Source: Acanthochlamys bracteata (Eukaryota > Streptophyta > Magnoliopsida > Pandanales > Velloziaceae). Taken from it: a stretch of 64,000 nucleotides of DNA. Below, one piece after another: positions 27,943 to 38,248 of this stretch. Location: the NCBI GenBank assembly GCA_019914995.1, contig CM034139.1, forward strand, positions 7,480,461-7,544,460, written 5' to 3'. The position numbers and the translations under genes are program-made. Position 1 is the first letter of the stretch. Every line of letters begins with the position of its first letter. The notes beneath the pieces were generated by a model. It searched no databases, was not told the origin of the DNA, and saw only the letters and a list, made by a program, of their open reading frames with translations.

Positions 27943-28582
27943 CATAATTTTAAAATCCAACCCGGTATATAATCCGAAAAAATTATCAGATCACCGGATA
28001 ACAGAACAGATCATCGAATTGAGTCAAATTAAATTTATTAAATAAATATTAATATATAAATATAATTATATATATTATATAATATTTTTAATAGTAACTA
28101 TTAAAAAATTATAATTAATTGTATACGAAAAATATTGAATATATTTTTAAAATTATATATATATATATATATAGTTCAGCTACAGTACTTAAAACAATAG
28201 TAAAATCTAACATATAGTAAAATTTTTATATTTTATGCATTACAAAAATAAATTATCTACCCTATATTTTATTTATTTATTAATTTCTAATAAAATATAA
28301 AAAAATAAAAAAATAAATTAGTAATGGAAGAGTATCCAATAAAGTGCATATTTTAGAATGCTAATAAAAATACTTTTCTATTTTAAATAAACATATATAT
28401 ATTTTTTTTAAAATACTAAAATCGGGTCGATCCGCCCAATCGGATCACCGAGTTGATCTGGGATCCGGCCGGATCGACCCAGGTCTTACCGGGTCGCTCG
28501 CGCGATCCGGTTTTATATTAACTCGACCCGAAATCGATGCTGGATCGTCGGTTTTCGGTCCGTATCGAGTTTTAAATCTATG
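27943..28582. mobile_element. Non-autonomous hAT-like element with 8-bp target-site duplication
   Basis: The 640-bp segment is flanked on both sides by the exact 8-mer ACTAGAAC (27935-27942 and 28583-28590). Its ends are imperfect terminal inverted repeats: CATAATTTTAAAATCC on the left against CATAGATTTAAAACTC read from the right end, about 16 of 23 positions matching over the longer alignment. The interior is an AT-rich core plus a right-hand GC-rich arm rich in GGGTCGATC/GATCCGG-type words. No transposase frame remains. An 8-bp duplication is the hAT superfamily hallmark; the family assignment otherwise rests on this alone. Confidence 0.75.
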
Positions 28583-28923
28583 ACTAGAACACGAAGAAGA
28601 AGAACAAAGCAGTTCACTAATTACTTAATTCAACTGTTCTATAATACAATTCAAATCAGAGAAGAAATGAATGAGGAGTTTTTTATTTTTGGAATATATA
28701 TTGTTGTTAATATACTGAATCAAATGAACGTACATAACAGAGACGTACATATATATTTTTTTAATTGTTTTTCCTACAAGAAAAATTATTCAAAACATCA
28801 CGACTCGCACGATCTCAATGTGATCATGCTTTTATTAATATTTCAACAAAGCGCACGAATAATCCCTTCAAAGATTCTACAGAACTATTATGATCTCATC
28901 TCTACATGCAATGTGATCATGCT

Positions 28924-29721
28924 TTAGAAGGAAGCCGGCGACGGAGCAAGAGATGAGGAAACAAGGCTGCCGGAGACAGGCCCTTGTGCTACACCACCAG
29001 AGCTCAAAACCTCCGCCATTGCCCGGCGTGGGTTTAACCTTTGCGCCTCACACAAGTCAGGAAGGAAAACTCCTGTAATAAACCAAATAAAAAAAAAATA
29101 ATATCTCCGTCAATCAACATCTGCAACGGCACTCGATCTATTGCTATCGGTTTACAGAACACAATGAATCTGCTTACTGATTACGTACCTTCTCCTGCGG
29201 CGAGATTGAAGTAAAGGTCGACGATGTTTGGGCAGTTCTCATGGCAGTTAAGAGAGCAGAGTTTGGCAATGAAGTTAGGTTCAAGGAGAGAATCTGACGA
29301 GATACCGACGGTGTTACGACGGACGCCACATTCATTGACGCAGTAATCTGTTTCAACGTAGTTGGACATCCTATCCACCTTCACCCCTGATGTCCTGCAC
29401 TGGTACTTCACTCCGCCGCCTCTCTGCGGCGAGCTTTCTAAAACACATCTCTTCGACTCTGACGAGACCGCGAACGAGCACAAGTCTTTCGGCAAATCTT
29501 CACATTCCACTCCAGCTCCTGTAACAAAGTTAATATCTGTAATTAACTATGAAGTACAACTAATTCAAAATTAGCCATGCATGAATGCAGAAGAGATCAT
29601 GCGAAAAGAAAAAAAAAAAAAGAAGAGAAAAGAAAAAGTTTGATGTAGTACCTAGAGCAGAAGGGAGGAGGAGAGACAGAGAAACGAGAAGCGCGAAGGA
29701 GATCTTGGAGGAGAAGGCCAT
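28924..29721 (-). CDS. PAR1 (photoassimilate-responsive) family secreted protein
   Basis: Three minus-strand exons, 29721-29652, 29518-29189 and 29072-28924, encode 182 aa. A signal peptide (hydrophobic stretch FALLVSLSLLLPSALG) is followed by a cysteine-rich domain with CEDLPKDLCSFAVSS, VETDYCVNECGV, VGISSDSLLEP, and CPNIVDLYFNLAAGEG followed by VFLPDLCEAQ, all diagnostic of the plant PAR1 family. The biochemical function of this family is not established; members were named for induction by sugars. The Ser/Ala/Pro-rich C-terminus ends soon after the domain and shows no clear GPI signal. The start codon is the only ATG ahead of the signal peptide. A TATA-like stretch lies about 125-135 bp upstream. 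Confidence 0.88.
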
Positions 29722-31044
29722 TAATTGTTGTTTGTTGGAATGAAAGGGGTCTGTTTGACTTTTGGAGAACGTGAGGCAGAGAAATGTTGGACAATTTTTA
29801 GGAATTGGGAATGAATGTCTAGCTACCTGTTGTTGCTCTTTGAGTTATATATATAAAGCAAATATTGAATATAAAAGGTTATAAGCCGGTGACTTAAATG
29901 ACTTCTTCTTCTTCTTCTAAATAAGACACGCTTTTACTTTTTCAAGTTTCTAACTTAAACGCGCTTCGGAGTTTTGCCTTCGCTTAGGTGATTTATTTTA
30001 ACATTAGCAATTTGCGATTCTGTTACTGGCGGCTCTGTCTCACTTTCTAAATATTCATCTACCATCTATCTAACTCAGCCAATAAGAATTAACTGCAATA
30101 AATAAACATTGTAGCTAATTTATAAACTGGTTCAACTGAACGTGTACAGACATGTTGCTTTCTTTAGTTAAGAATGACTTTTAACTAAATAAGTAATTAG
30201 CGAATCATATATTATTCGATGGAATCAGTCAGTTGTTGCTAAGTCTTGAGGTAGCTGGAATGAACATGGATGGCGGACGAAGTTTCTTCCATTGTTCGAG
30301 CTGTAGGTTGTTGTGTGCAAGTCAGTTTTTTCTTAAGCAACTTCCATTGAAATTTAACGTCGACTCCTTTGCTTGGAAGATTTTGTGCTTCCTCTTCTTC
30401 TATGAATTGAATGAACGTTTTCGCGTTCGAGTCGGTATGCGATCAGAGTCGAGTTAGTTGACTCGTCTTCATTCCTTCTGGCGGACGGGTGGACGCGACA
30501 TTTTAATTCGCACATACGTTGCATGGAATCTGGAGTTCAATCTCTTTCGTTTTACACACACAATCGCACCAGATGAACACATGAATATCAACGCCGTGAC
30601 AACACAGTCTAGCGGTTAGCGATAATAATAACATAATCTTCAGTGAAGCCTCGACGATCGATGCCTTTCTTGTGAATTTGAGTACGGAATAGACCTATCA
30701 ACAATTGCTGCGCTTTGCCGGTTTCACTTTTCATAATCTCATCGTTGCTATCAAATGTGAAGACGACCAATAAACACAAATCAGTACCTGGAAGTCAGCA
30801 TAATAACAGTGCAACTACTTTTTAGCGACAGAACACGTACACATTGATCTTACATACAGACTTCAGGTTGATCAAGTGAACATGGATTATTGATACATTA
30901 TATACACAGGGAGCTGAACTAAATTACAAAATCAATATTCGGCCACCCAAGCTTGGTGTTGATAAATCATCCTCACAACTTCAAACTGTCATTTAAATTG
31001 TAGTTTGCTTCCTACAGAGAATTTCTCAGCTCCACTAGGGAATT
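29722..31044. other. Intergenic: PAR1 promoter and LisH gene 3' region
   Basis: A TATA-like stretch on the minus strand lies at 29845-29857. The remaining ~1.2 kb has no supportable gene; the 74-codon frame at 30233-30457 shows no family resemblance. The last few hundred bases are likely 3' UTR of the LisH gene. Confidence 0.55.
29845..29857 (-). promoter_or_regulatory. TATA-like element of the PAR1-family gene
   Basis: On the minus strand this reads TTTATATATATAA, 124 bp upstream of the start codon. Confidence 0.4.
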
Positions 31045-33300
31045 TTATCTAGCTTTGGCTGCAAGCACAATAAAGAACAACACATTAGCTTCAAATCTAG
31101 GCAAAACTAAATTTCTAGAGATGTAAATAAGAGGAAAACAACATAAATGAGCTAAATAGAAGACTACCAGGGCTCACGATTATGCACTTGGTAACAGTTT
31201 TCACAGAGGTAACCAAATCAGGGCCTGCAACAAGGAGATTATCAGACTTAGTGAAAGAAACCTTTGCTGCCTATATATTTTGCAGCCTACATAAGTAAAA
31301 GACATGTCAAGAAAGGCTAATGACCTCGAAATCTTGCATCCTTTGATAGGACACCTGCTACTGCTTGCAAAGAAGTCATTGGAGAACCTTGATCTGCTAC
31401 AACATTATCTTTTTCAGCTACTTCCTCTACACCATGCCTGAAATTAGGTTTGAGATAATCAGGGAAATAGAAAATAATGCATGAATATGTTACAAAACAA
31501 GATAATACTTTCAAGTAATATCATAGAAGACTGGTCTTCGAAGAGCACATACCCTGGACTCAGATCAGCTGATCCTGAGGTTGACTGAGAAGGAACAGCT
31601 TCACAATCAAGATCTAGATCGATAAGAAGTCCTTGTAGTGAAAAGTCACTATTAAAAAGGTCAAGGTCAGGTAGATCAAAATCAAAGGTTTCACTACTGT
31701 CTCCATCAGTTGAAGGGGATGAACCATCCATTCTAACTAATTCCTTCTGATTCTTCGACACATCAGCATCAAAATCAAGCCTCCCTTTGACATGATCTCT
31801 TATGCTTGGCTTCTCCGAACCAGATTTCAATGGGGAAGTAAGTGAGTAGCTTCTTTGAACTGTATAACAACCTTTCCCTCTATGGGGGCTAACAATAATA
31901 GTCTTAGAAGATACTATGGAGCAGTTAGAAGCTGGAAATACGTGGGAGTCACAATCTATATTGGCTCGAACAGATGAATTGTCTCGAGCGCCAGATTGTC
32001 CTGATTGGCTGGGAAGTTCTTGGGGAGGAGTCTTTGGAGATGAATTGGCTTGAGTGTTAGTTGACCGCTTGAGTAGATTCTTTGCAGCTAGTGACTCCTG
32101 AGCTGAAGGGCTACCCTGGTGGCTGCTTGATGCCACTGAAACTGCCACAGATTTATCTGCAGTTGTATTCTCCATGCGTGCCGGTACTGGTGAAGAAAAT
32201 AGGAAAAAATGCAAACATCAGAACAAGACATTTTGATAAAATCACAAAAGAGTAAACAGAGAAAACCCTTTTCTTACCTCCACTTGAAGAAGGATCCTTG
32301 AATGACTGAACACAAGCTTTCTTTGAAGGTGGGAGAACCCTTGGGGCAGGTTTTGAAGTTTTTCTCTTGTTTGATGAGCTAGGAACTGGAGTTGACAAAT
32401 ATTCAGTGTCTCTAGGTCTGAAAGGAAAGGCTGGTACTTGTGTAGAGCTCATGGATGGGGTTCCTTCTACTGCTTGACCTAAAACAGATTAAACCCTTTT
32501 CAATTAGCTTCAAAAGCATACATTTAACTTGTTTATTTGGGGATTTCTCAATGCAGCAACCTACATAACATGAAAGAAAAGCTTAAACTTCATATTAGTA
32601 TCATACAATGCACATAAATCAGATTACTTTATTTTCATGGCAAGGGAACTACTATGGCATTCTTATAACCAGTCATGATTTTCACATTAACAAATTCACA
32701 AACACCTTAGCTGCACAGAACCTCATTAATTTCTAACAAACATTATCAACATAAAACAAGTCAATACCTGGAGGAGACACGTTAACAGGTACTACAGGGG
32801 CGGTTGGTGGACAAACAAAATGGTTAGGTATAAAAGGCGGCGACGAAGGGAGCAGAACCGTAGATGCTGCCGGAATCGAGTAGTAAGCCTGCATTACATC
32901 CTGAATACCCTTCAAAGCAATCTCTACTCTTCTTTTCTCTTGATCCACAATCAATTTCTGTTCCTTGAGATTTATATACTCATCTAGTATCTCTCCTAAA
33001 CCCATCAACCCTTTCGGTGCCTATCAATTTTTAACCCAAAAAAGAAAAATCAACAATATCAAAACCATACAGACAACAAAATCACAGACATTAAGAAAGT
33101 AACACACAGGTTTAACACTTGAATACCTCTTTGGATTTGGTTTTGGAGAATAAGTGGGAGGCTTCGGAACGGAAAGCTTCTAGTGTGGTGGTGAAGTTGT
33201 TATCGGAGAGGTAACAGTCAACGATGAATGCTACCTGAACAGGAGTCACCTTCCCCTTTCCAAGATTCTCCGGCTTCTTCAACTTGCTCTCCTTGCCCAT
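31045..33300 (-). CDS. LisH-motif plant protein of unknown function
   Basis: Seven minus-strand exons: 33300-33127, 33020-32768, 32478-32278, 32186-31553, 31437-31325, 31224-31168 and 31058-31045 (481 aa). Residues ~20-50 (VAFIVDCYLSDNNFTTTLEA then FRSEA) fit a LisH dimerisation motif. A predicted coiled coil follows (LKEQKLIVDQEKRRVEIALK), then long Ser/Pro-rich low-complexity sequence with basic clusters such as SNKRKTSKPAPR that could be nuclear-localisation signals. An acidic stretch (DLPDLDLFNSDFSLQGLLID) resembles a transactivation or docking segment. The conserved tail DLVTSVKTVTKCIIVSPAK ends the protein. I recognise it as a plant-conserved family but know no assigned function. The last exon encodes only four codons plus the stop. 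Confidence 0.8.
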
Positions 33301-33990
33301 GTCGTTCGAGTGAGCCGACAAAAACAACAAGGACAAGATTGAAAGAACAAGAAAGAGAGTGATTGAATTGAGGAAGCAACAAGAATAAGATTGACAGAAG
33401 AAGAACGAGAGAGATTTGAATTGGGGAAGAAAACATGGCTGGATCTATGAAGAAGAGGGAAATAAATTAGGAGGGAGATAAGAATTGTGGCGGGAAGTTT
33501 GGTCGATTTGGGGAAGATAAAATTTTCCCAAAATGTTTTCAGAAAACTTTTCGAGAGCGAGCGCGCGGGAAAAATAAGCAACTGCAAATTTCCGTTTTCC
33601 CGCTTCTCTTTAACAGGCCGATAAAGTTTACTGACTGGTAGGTCCATTAGGCCCAACTGAACTTTTTTCTAGATGGGCTTACGAGCATGTTCCAGATAAT
33701 TGGGAATGACACCAGATAAGTTTTGAAACTGGTGGCATCTTCCGGCAATCTCTATCACCATCAACTGCATGCAACAAACACTCTGTTGTATTCAAGAGCT
33801 CTCCAGATTTCCGGAGCTTATTCAGAAACACATCTATATTTAGAAGCTTCTGTCTCCTTTGCAATTGCTAAGCAAGAAATTGAGATCAGTAGGCAAACAA
33901 TCAACAAAGCCAGCGAGTGATTTAATTGTTCAAAGCTTCCTTCAATTTTCTTCTTATTGATTTCTATTGTTTGAAACTCTTCTTGACAAC
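33301..33990. other. Divergent promoter region, LisH gene / sHSP-LEA gene
   Basis: The 690 bp between two divergently transcribed genes must hold both promoters. A heat-shock-element core lies at 33842-33851. No gene is present. Confidence 0.6.
33842..33851 (+). promoter_or_regulatory. Heat-shock element core upstream of the sHSP-LEA gene
   Basis: AGAAGCTTCT is a perfect nGAAnnTTCn pair, the binding unit of heat-shock factors, 140 bp before the start codon. A TATA-like TATATTT lies just upstream, so the exact arrangement relative to the transcription start is unclear. A full element needs at least three units; the third is degenerate here. Confidence 0.4.
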
Positions 33991-34895
33991 ATGTCGATCA
34001 TCGGGCGCAGTAACATCTTCGACCCATTCTCCCTTGACCTATGGGATTCCTTCCTTGGTTTCCCGTTCAACGCAGTCTCTGCAGCTCCACCATCGAACAG
34101 CATGAGCGAGACCTCTGCTTTCGCTAACGCACGCATTGATTGGAAAGAGACTCCTGAAGCTCATGTATTCAAGGCTGATCTTCCCGGGGTGAAGAAGGAA
34201 GAAGTTAAGGTGGAAGTTGAAGATGGCCGTCTTATCCAAATCAGTGGTCAACGGAGCAAAGAGCATGAGGAGAAGACTGACAAGTGGCATCGTGTAGAAC
34301 GAAGCAGCGGCAAGTTCATGCGCAGGTTCAGGTTGCCGGAGAACGTCAAGGTTGACCACATCAACGCTTCCATAGAGAACGGCGTGCTGACTGTCACCGT
34401 TCCCAAGGAAGAAGTTACGAAGCCTGAGATGAAGCCCATCGAGATCTCAGGTAGTGATACCACTGCGACTGAGAGCGGGCAAGCTCATGGACAGCAAACC
34501 ATCACTGAAGGTGGCCATGGACATGGTCATGGACAACAGAACATTACCGAGGGCGGCGATGGAAGCAAGGTAAATTCTCCACAGGGTAATGGTGCTACTG
34601 CTACAACTGGTGAGGGTGTGACGAGGAACACTCTTCCTGCTAAGGAGACTGCTCATGAGAAGGACGCTACCGGAAGCTACACCGGTGAGAAGAAGGACCA
34701 CACCGGCAGCGTCCTCCATCAGGTAATCAATCAATTTTTTGTTCGATTGTTAGGTCTCTGTGTAGAAAGTTGTTTGATTGATATGCGGCTACATATGACA
34801 TGAAGGCTGGTGACAAGATGAAGGGTGTAGCAGAGACGATGAAAAGCAAGCTGGGGATGACCGGAGACAAGAACACCACTGCCAGCACCGAGTAG
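33991..34895 (+). CDS. Class I small heat-shock protein fused to a LEA-type tail
   Basis: Residues 1-154 are a complete cytosolic class I sHSP: N-arm [19 protein letters not shown], alpha-crystallin domain from [19 protein letters not shown] to [12 protein letters not shown], and the I-x-I tail motif PIEISG. Normal proteins stop here, as does the copy at 51186. This frame continues for 119 residues: a Gly/His-rich linker with [10 protein letters not shown] and [10 protein letters not shown] repeats, then hydrophilic [19 protein letters not shown], and a tail [20 protein letters not shown] ending [11 protein letters not shown]. That tail resembles the end of LEA group 3 (HVA1-like) proteins, which have KDKTGSVLQQAGE and LGM-GGDN. 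Exon 1 is 33991-34722. A GT-AG intron (34723-34805) precedes exon 2, 34806-34895. Total 273 aa. Class I sHSPs lack introns, so the intron fits a LEA origin of the tail. I infer a chaperone with an added desiccation-protection segment. Confidence 0.85.
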
Positions 34896-35688
34896 AAGAT
34901 GAAGAAAATTATTTAATTGATCCGTGGAGTGAATTTCTTGTTGCTTGTTTCATTCACACGAGTCAGTAAATAATGCGTGGGTCTTTGTGACGTGTTGTTT
35001 TCTTAAGAGAGTCCTGTTGTGTGCTTGCGATCTGGCAATCGGATCTGTTTATGGAAGCCTATGACACACTTAGGGTGTATTTAAAAGCTATATTTTGAGT
35101 GAACATACCTACTTAACATGTAGGTATTCGTGTTTAATTGAGTCTATTTTCGGGTTCATTCTCTTCTTCGAGTAAAATTTTAAAAACATATGTGAAATTT
35201 ATTTATATTTTTAAAGTTTATTTAATAATTTAATTAAATAAGAAATAAGTTTTTTTACTAAATATGTTCTTAATATGCTCAATTAATAAACCCGGAACCA
35301 CAACAATAAATGAGACAATTGGCAGATTTAATTTAAAGCTCGTCTCTTGCGTCGAAATCCAGCTCATCAGAAACTGGAAACACTCGAAAGGCAAGTGCGG
35401 CTGCCACAAGCTATTCATCGCACCATCTGATGAACAAATCCAACGGTCACAATTAATCATCTTTTGCTTTACAGTCGAGTCAAAATTGCTTTTGACTTGA
35501 AGTTTGAACGCTAGTTCACTTCCCTTTTCTTCTGCAATCAAGAACAAGATCGATAGATTGATTCAGGTTAGAAGCATTGATTTGGATCAGGAGTTTTGTC
35601 TTACGTTTCGATTATGGTAGAATAAGAAGTATGTGACTTGATTTGGTAGATTGAGTTTCTGTTACATTCTGGATTGTTGGGGGAAAAG
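34896..35688. other. Intergenic: sHSP-LEA 3' region and lectin gene upstream DNA
   Basis: This holds the 3' UTR and the promoter of the lectin gene. A small perfect hairpin (ATACCTAC / GTAGGTAT with a 7-bp loop) lies at about 35105-35127. No gene is recognised. Confidence 0.55.
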
Positions 35689-36681
35689 ATGGCGAATTTG
35701 TTCTTGTTGTTTCTTGTTTTTGCCCTAGCTTCAGAATCGATTTTCTCATTCTCGTTTGAAATATTTAAGAAGAATAATAGTCCAGGTTTAGAGGTTTCTC
35801 TGTATCGAACGAGTGAGGTAAGAGATTCAGCCGTTTGGATTACCCGTGAAGTGAACTCAAGCTCAATGCAGATGGTTTATAAGAAACCGATTAAGTTCGA
35901 GGGAACAAATCCTGGGTTTTCAACCAGCTTTTCGTTTTCGATTTCTAGAGGAAATGGTGGAGCTATCTCTTTCTGGATGGTGCCAAAGAGTTCTAAAGCT
36001 GGGATTTTGAAGGGAATTTCAAGTGGGCTTGCCCCTAAAGTTGTGTCAGTAGAGCTCAATGGATCAACCGTATCGAAGAATGTATCTGAAAATCAATTGG
36101 AGCTTAGCATTGGTGACCAGATTTCTGTGGAAAGCCGCAATCTTTCGCAAGTTCTGAGCAGCAGAAAGAAGTTGCGTTGCTGGGTCGACTATGATGGTGA
36201 ACTGAAGAAGGTAGAAGTCAGATTAGGCAATTTCAGCTCGTCAAGGCCAACGGAATCAGTGATTTCATATTCAATTGACTTGTCAAATTTGTTATGGAGG
36301 TCCAAAATGCTTGTGGGTATAACCTCTTCAAGCAAGAATTCTAAAATCAGCGTGTATTCATGGAGTTTTGTCACTAAGCACGGTACTCCTTACGTTATGC
36401 ATTCTGACCCACTGAATCCTCAGTCATTTCCAAGGGTCCAACATACTAAAACCCCGGTGCCTGGTAAGAGGGGTCTTCTGAGGATAATTTTAATAGCATT
36501 GGCATTTGGTGCTGCTTGCGGGGGAATGGTGGCTTTCATTGTGACATTCATCTGTTCAAGAGTTGTTTGCCGCCGTCAGGTTGCTCCTGTGGAGTATCCT
36601 GTACATCCAGTAGACTTCAGTTATGAGAAGGTTGTACTTGTGCAAGGCAAAGCTGTTGACACGATCAAAGAAGGAGGGTAA
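35689..36681 (+). CDS. L-type (legume) lectin-domain membrane protein without kinase
   Basis: A single uninterrupted frame of 330 aa; the first ATG after the 5' leader is used, and the open frame upstream lacks one. A signal peptide (FLLFLVFALASESIFS) is followed by a lectin-like beta-sandwich domain, recognisable by ISFWMVPKSSKAG, SVELNGSTVS, LRCWVDYDGELKKVEVRLG, and MLVGITSSS followed by YSWSF. A transmembrane helix (IILIALAFGAACGGMVAFIV) comes near residue 270, then a short cytoplasmic tail of ~40 residues. Lectin receptor kinases continue into a kinase domain after this helix; here the tail ends at IKEGG, so the protein is a kinase-less receptor-like form, a recognised plant subgroup. The metal- and sugar-binding residues of true legume lectins are not obviously conserved. 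Ligand unknown. Confidence 0.83.
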   Translation: MANLFLLFLVFALASESIFSFSFEIFKKNNSPGLEVSLYRTSEVRDSAVWITREVNSSSMQMVYKKPIKFEGTNPGFSTSFSFSISRGNGGAISFWMVPKSSKAGILKGISSGLAPKVVSVELNGSTVSKNVSENQLELSIGDQISVESRNLSQVLSSRKKLRCWVDYDGELKKVEVRLGNFSSSRPTESVISYSIDLSNLLWRSKMLVGITSSSKNSKISVYSWSFVTKHGTPYVMHSDPLNPQSFPRVQHTKTPVPGKRGLLRIILIALAFGAACGGMVAFIVTFICSRVVCRRQVAPVEYPVHPVDFSYEKVVLVQGKAVDTIKEGG

Positions 36682-38248
36682 AGGTCAGGGTGTTGTCTTT
36701 GCTGTAAATTTGTGTATGATGGTGTGTGTTGTCTAAAAAACCCTTAGAAGTTTAAGTTTTGAGTTTGATGGCAAAAGTAGCTTTTGATGCAAAACAATCT
36801 GGATGGCTTTGCTTTCCATCAAAGAATGCCTTCTGTTTTCAAGCCGGTGAAGTACTCATGTCTGAACTCTTGAGTGTATTGTTTTTATCTTGAGCAATAG
36901 CAAGTGTTATTTGCAGTATGCATGTATATCAAGCTAACATCTTCGTTGTTTCAATGCAGTCTGTGTCGCTTTTATTCTTCATTTCATACTGCATTTATTC
37001 TCTCGTTTTGGAATTGAGTCTAGTCACAGGATTGTTTGACGAGGTATTACCCTTTTGTAGGCTAAGCTTAATGCCTTTTTCAGTTGACAAAAGTAATATG
37101 CAGAGACGATCAATTTTGAAACTATCTGTTTCTAGAGAACATTTTGCATCAACTTACCTGAGTAATATTGCTCTTCCTGTAATGGTACCACAGCTGTGTA
37201 GGCTGCTCTTGCCCTTAGTTACAAAATTACTTCTTTTTTTTTTCTACTTGAAATTATGATGTAGAATCCTGTTTGCAGAAGTGATTGGCTCACTACCTCT
37301 ACCTGTGCACTTCCTGATGATTTTAGTTTTTGAAACAATGATTGGGCATCAATTGCGCTTGCTTTTTAACAAATCTCAATAATGTGTACAAGAACCTTTC
37401 AATCGATCACACGACCGTACAAGAACTGCAACCAAAATTTGTTGTCTTCTTTGTATTGTATGCTTTGGGCATGTTGAAACTTATGACAAAGACCTGATCC
37501 ATCTATCAGGTCATGCTTGGGTTCAATTTTGAATTATTTTACAAACTGGATAACATTCCACTCACAATCATGCAATGCAGAGTGTTAACTACTTAAATAG
37601 TACCGTACGTTGTGCGTTTGCAAGTGTCAAAATTAGATAAACACAAATTATTCCATAATCTTAATCAAATCGCAATCATTATCATAGACTTGTAGTATGT
37701 ATCTATCTAGAAAATCCACCAAAGTTTATTCTGATGCGTTTCTCTATCAAACCCTTGATCATTCTCTGCACCACCATCACTAATTCTAGTAAAACAAAAC
37801 AAGAAACAATCAAATTAATCCACTTCATACTTTTCTGAAGTTTGTTCCTTTAAAAATAATAAATCTACCACGTTCATTATCTTTTTGTCAAAATATCCAT
37901 TCTTGAATTGTGTCCGATCCAAACCCATGCAATCTTCACACCCCATTGAAGTGCGCGCTTTTTTGTTACTGCAACAAGATTTATTTGGATAAATAGATAC
38001 TTTGATTTATTTATATAAATCTAGTTACAACAGCGCAACAATAACATTTCACGCTCACGCGTTTATGTTTGTTCTTTTTCTTTGTTGCTGAATATAGATA
38101 GACAGGTTGCGCGCCTAGAACGGTTGTGATTGATTGAATCCGTGTGGCGCACCGCGGAGGAGAGGTGCTGTGGTGTGGGTTCCCTCACCGCCGGTGGCAC
38201 TTTTCCTCCGCTGTATTCACAGAGGCAGAGAAGAAGTTGCGTACCAGG
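36682..38248. other. Intergenic: lectin 3' region and ProT upstream DNA
   Basis: No credible gene is seen. The 113-codon frame at 36918-37259 is low-complexity and probably 3' UTR or spacer. The open frame running into the transporter start at 38144 has no upstream ATG and is treated as 5' leader. Confidence 0.55.

Larger units (their letters stand above)
27265..28923. other. Intergenic region with two small mobile elements
   Basis: After the laccase 3' UTR this stretch is dominated by a MITE-like copy (27578-27783) and a hAT-like element (27943-28582). The 115-codon frame at 28580-28927 is AT-rich, overlaps the element edge and the next gene, and is not credible. Confidence 0.6.

Noticed and set aside
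28580-28927. 115-codon frame next to the hAT-like element
   Set aside because: AT-driven, overlaps the element boundary and the PAR1 gene stop, and shows no domain.
34039-34734. Antisense open frames opposite the sHSP-LEA gene
   Set aside because: Shadow frames of a strongly coding strand; the same kind of shadow appears opposite the other sHSP at 51068-51656.
34723-34803. sHSP-LEA protein ending in [17 protein letters not shown]...
   Set aside because: This is read-through of an 83-bp GT-AG intron; splicing restores the LEA-like tail.
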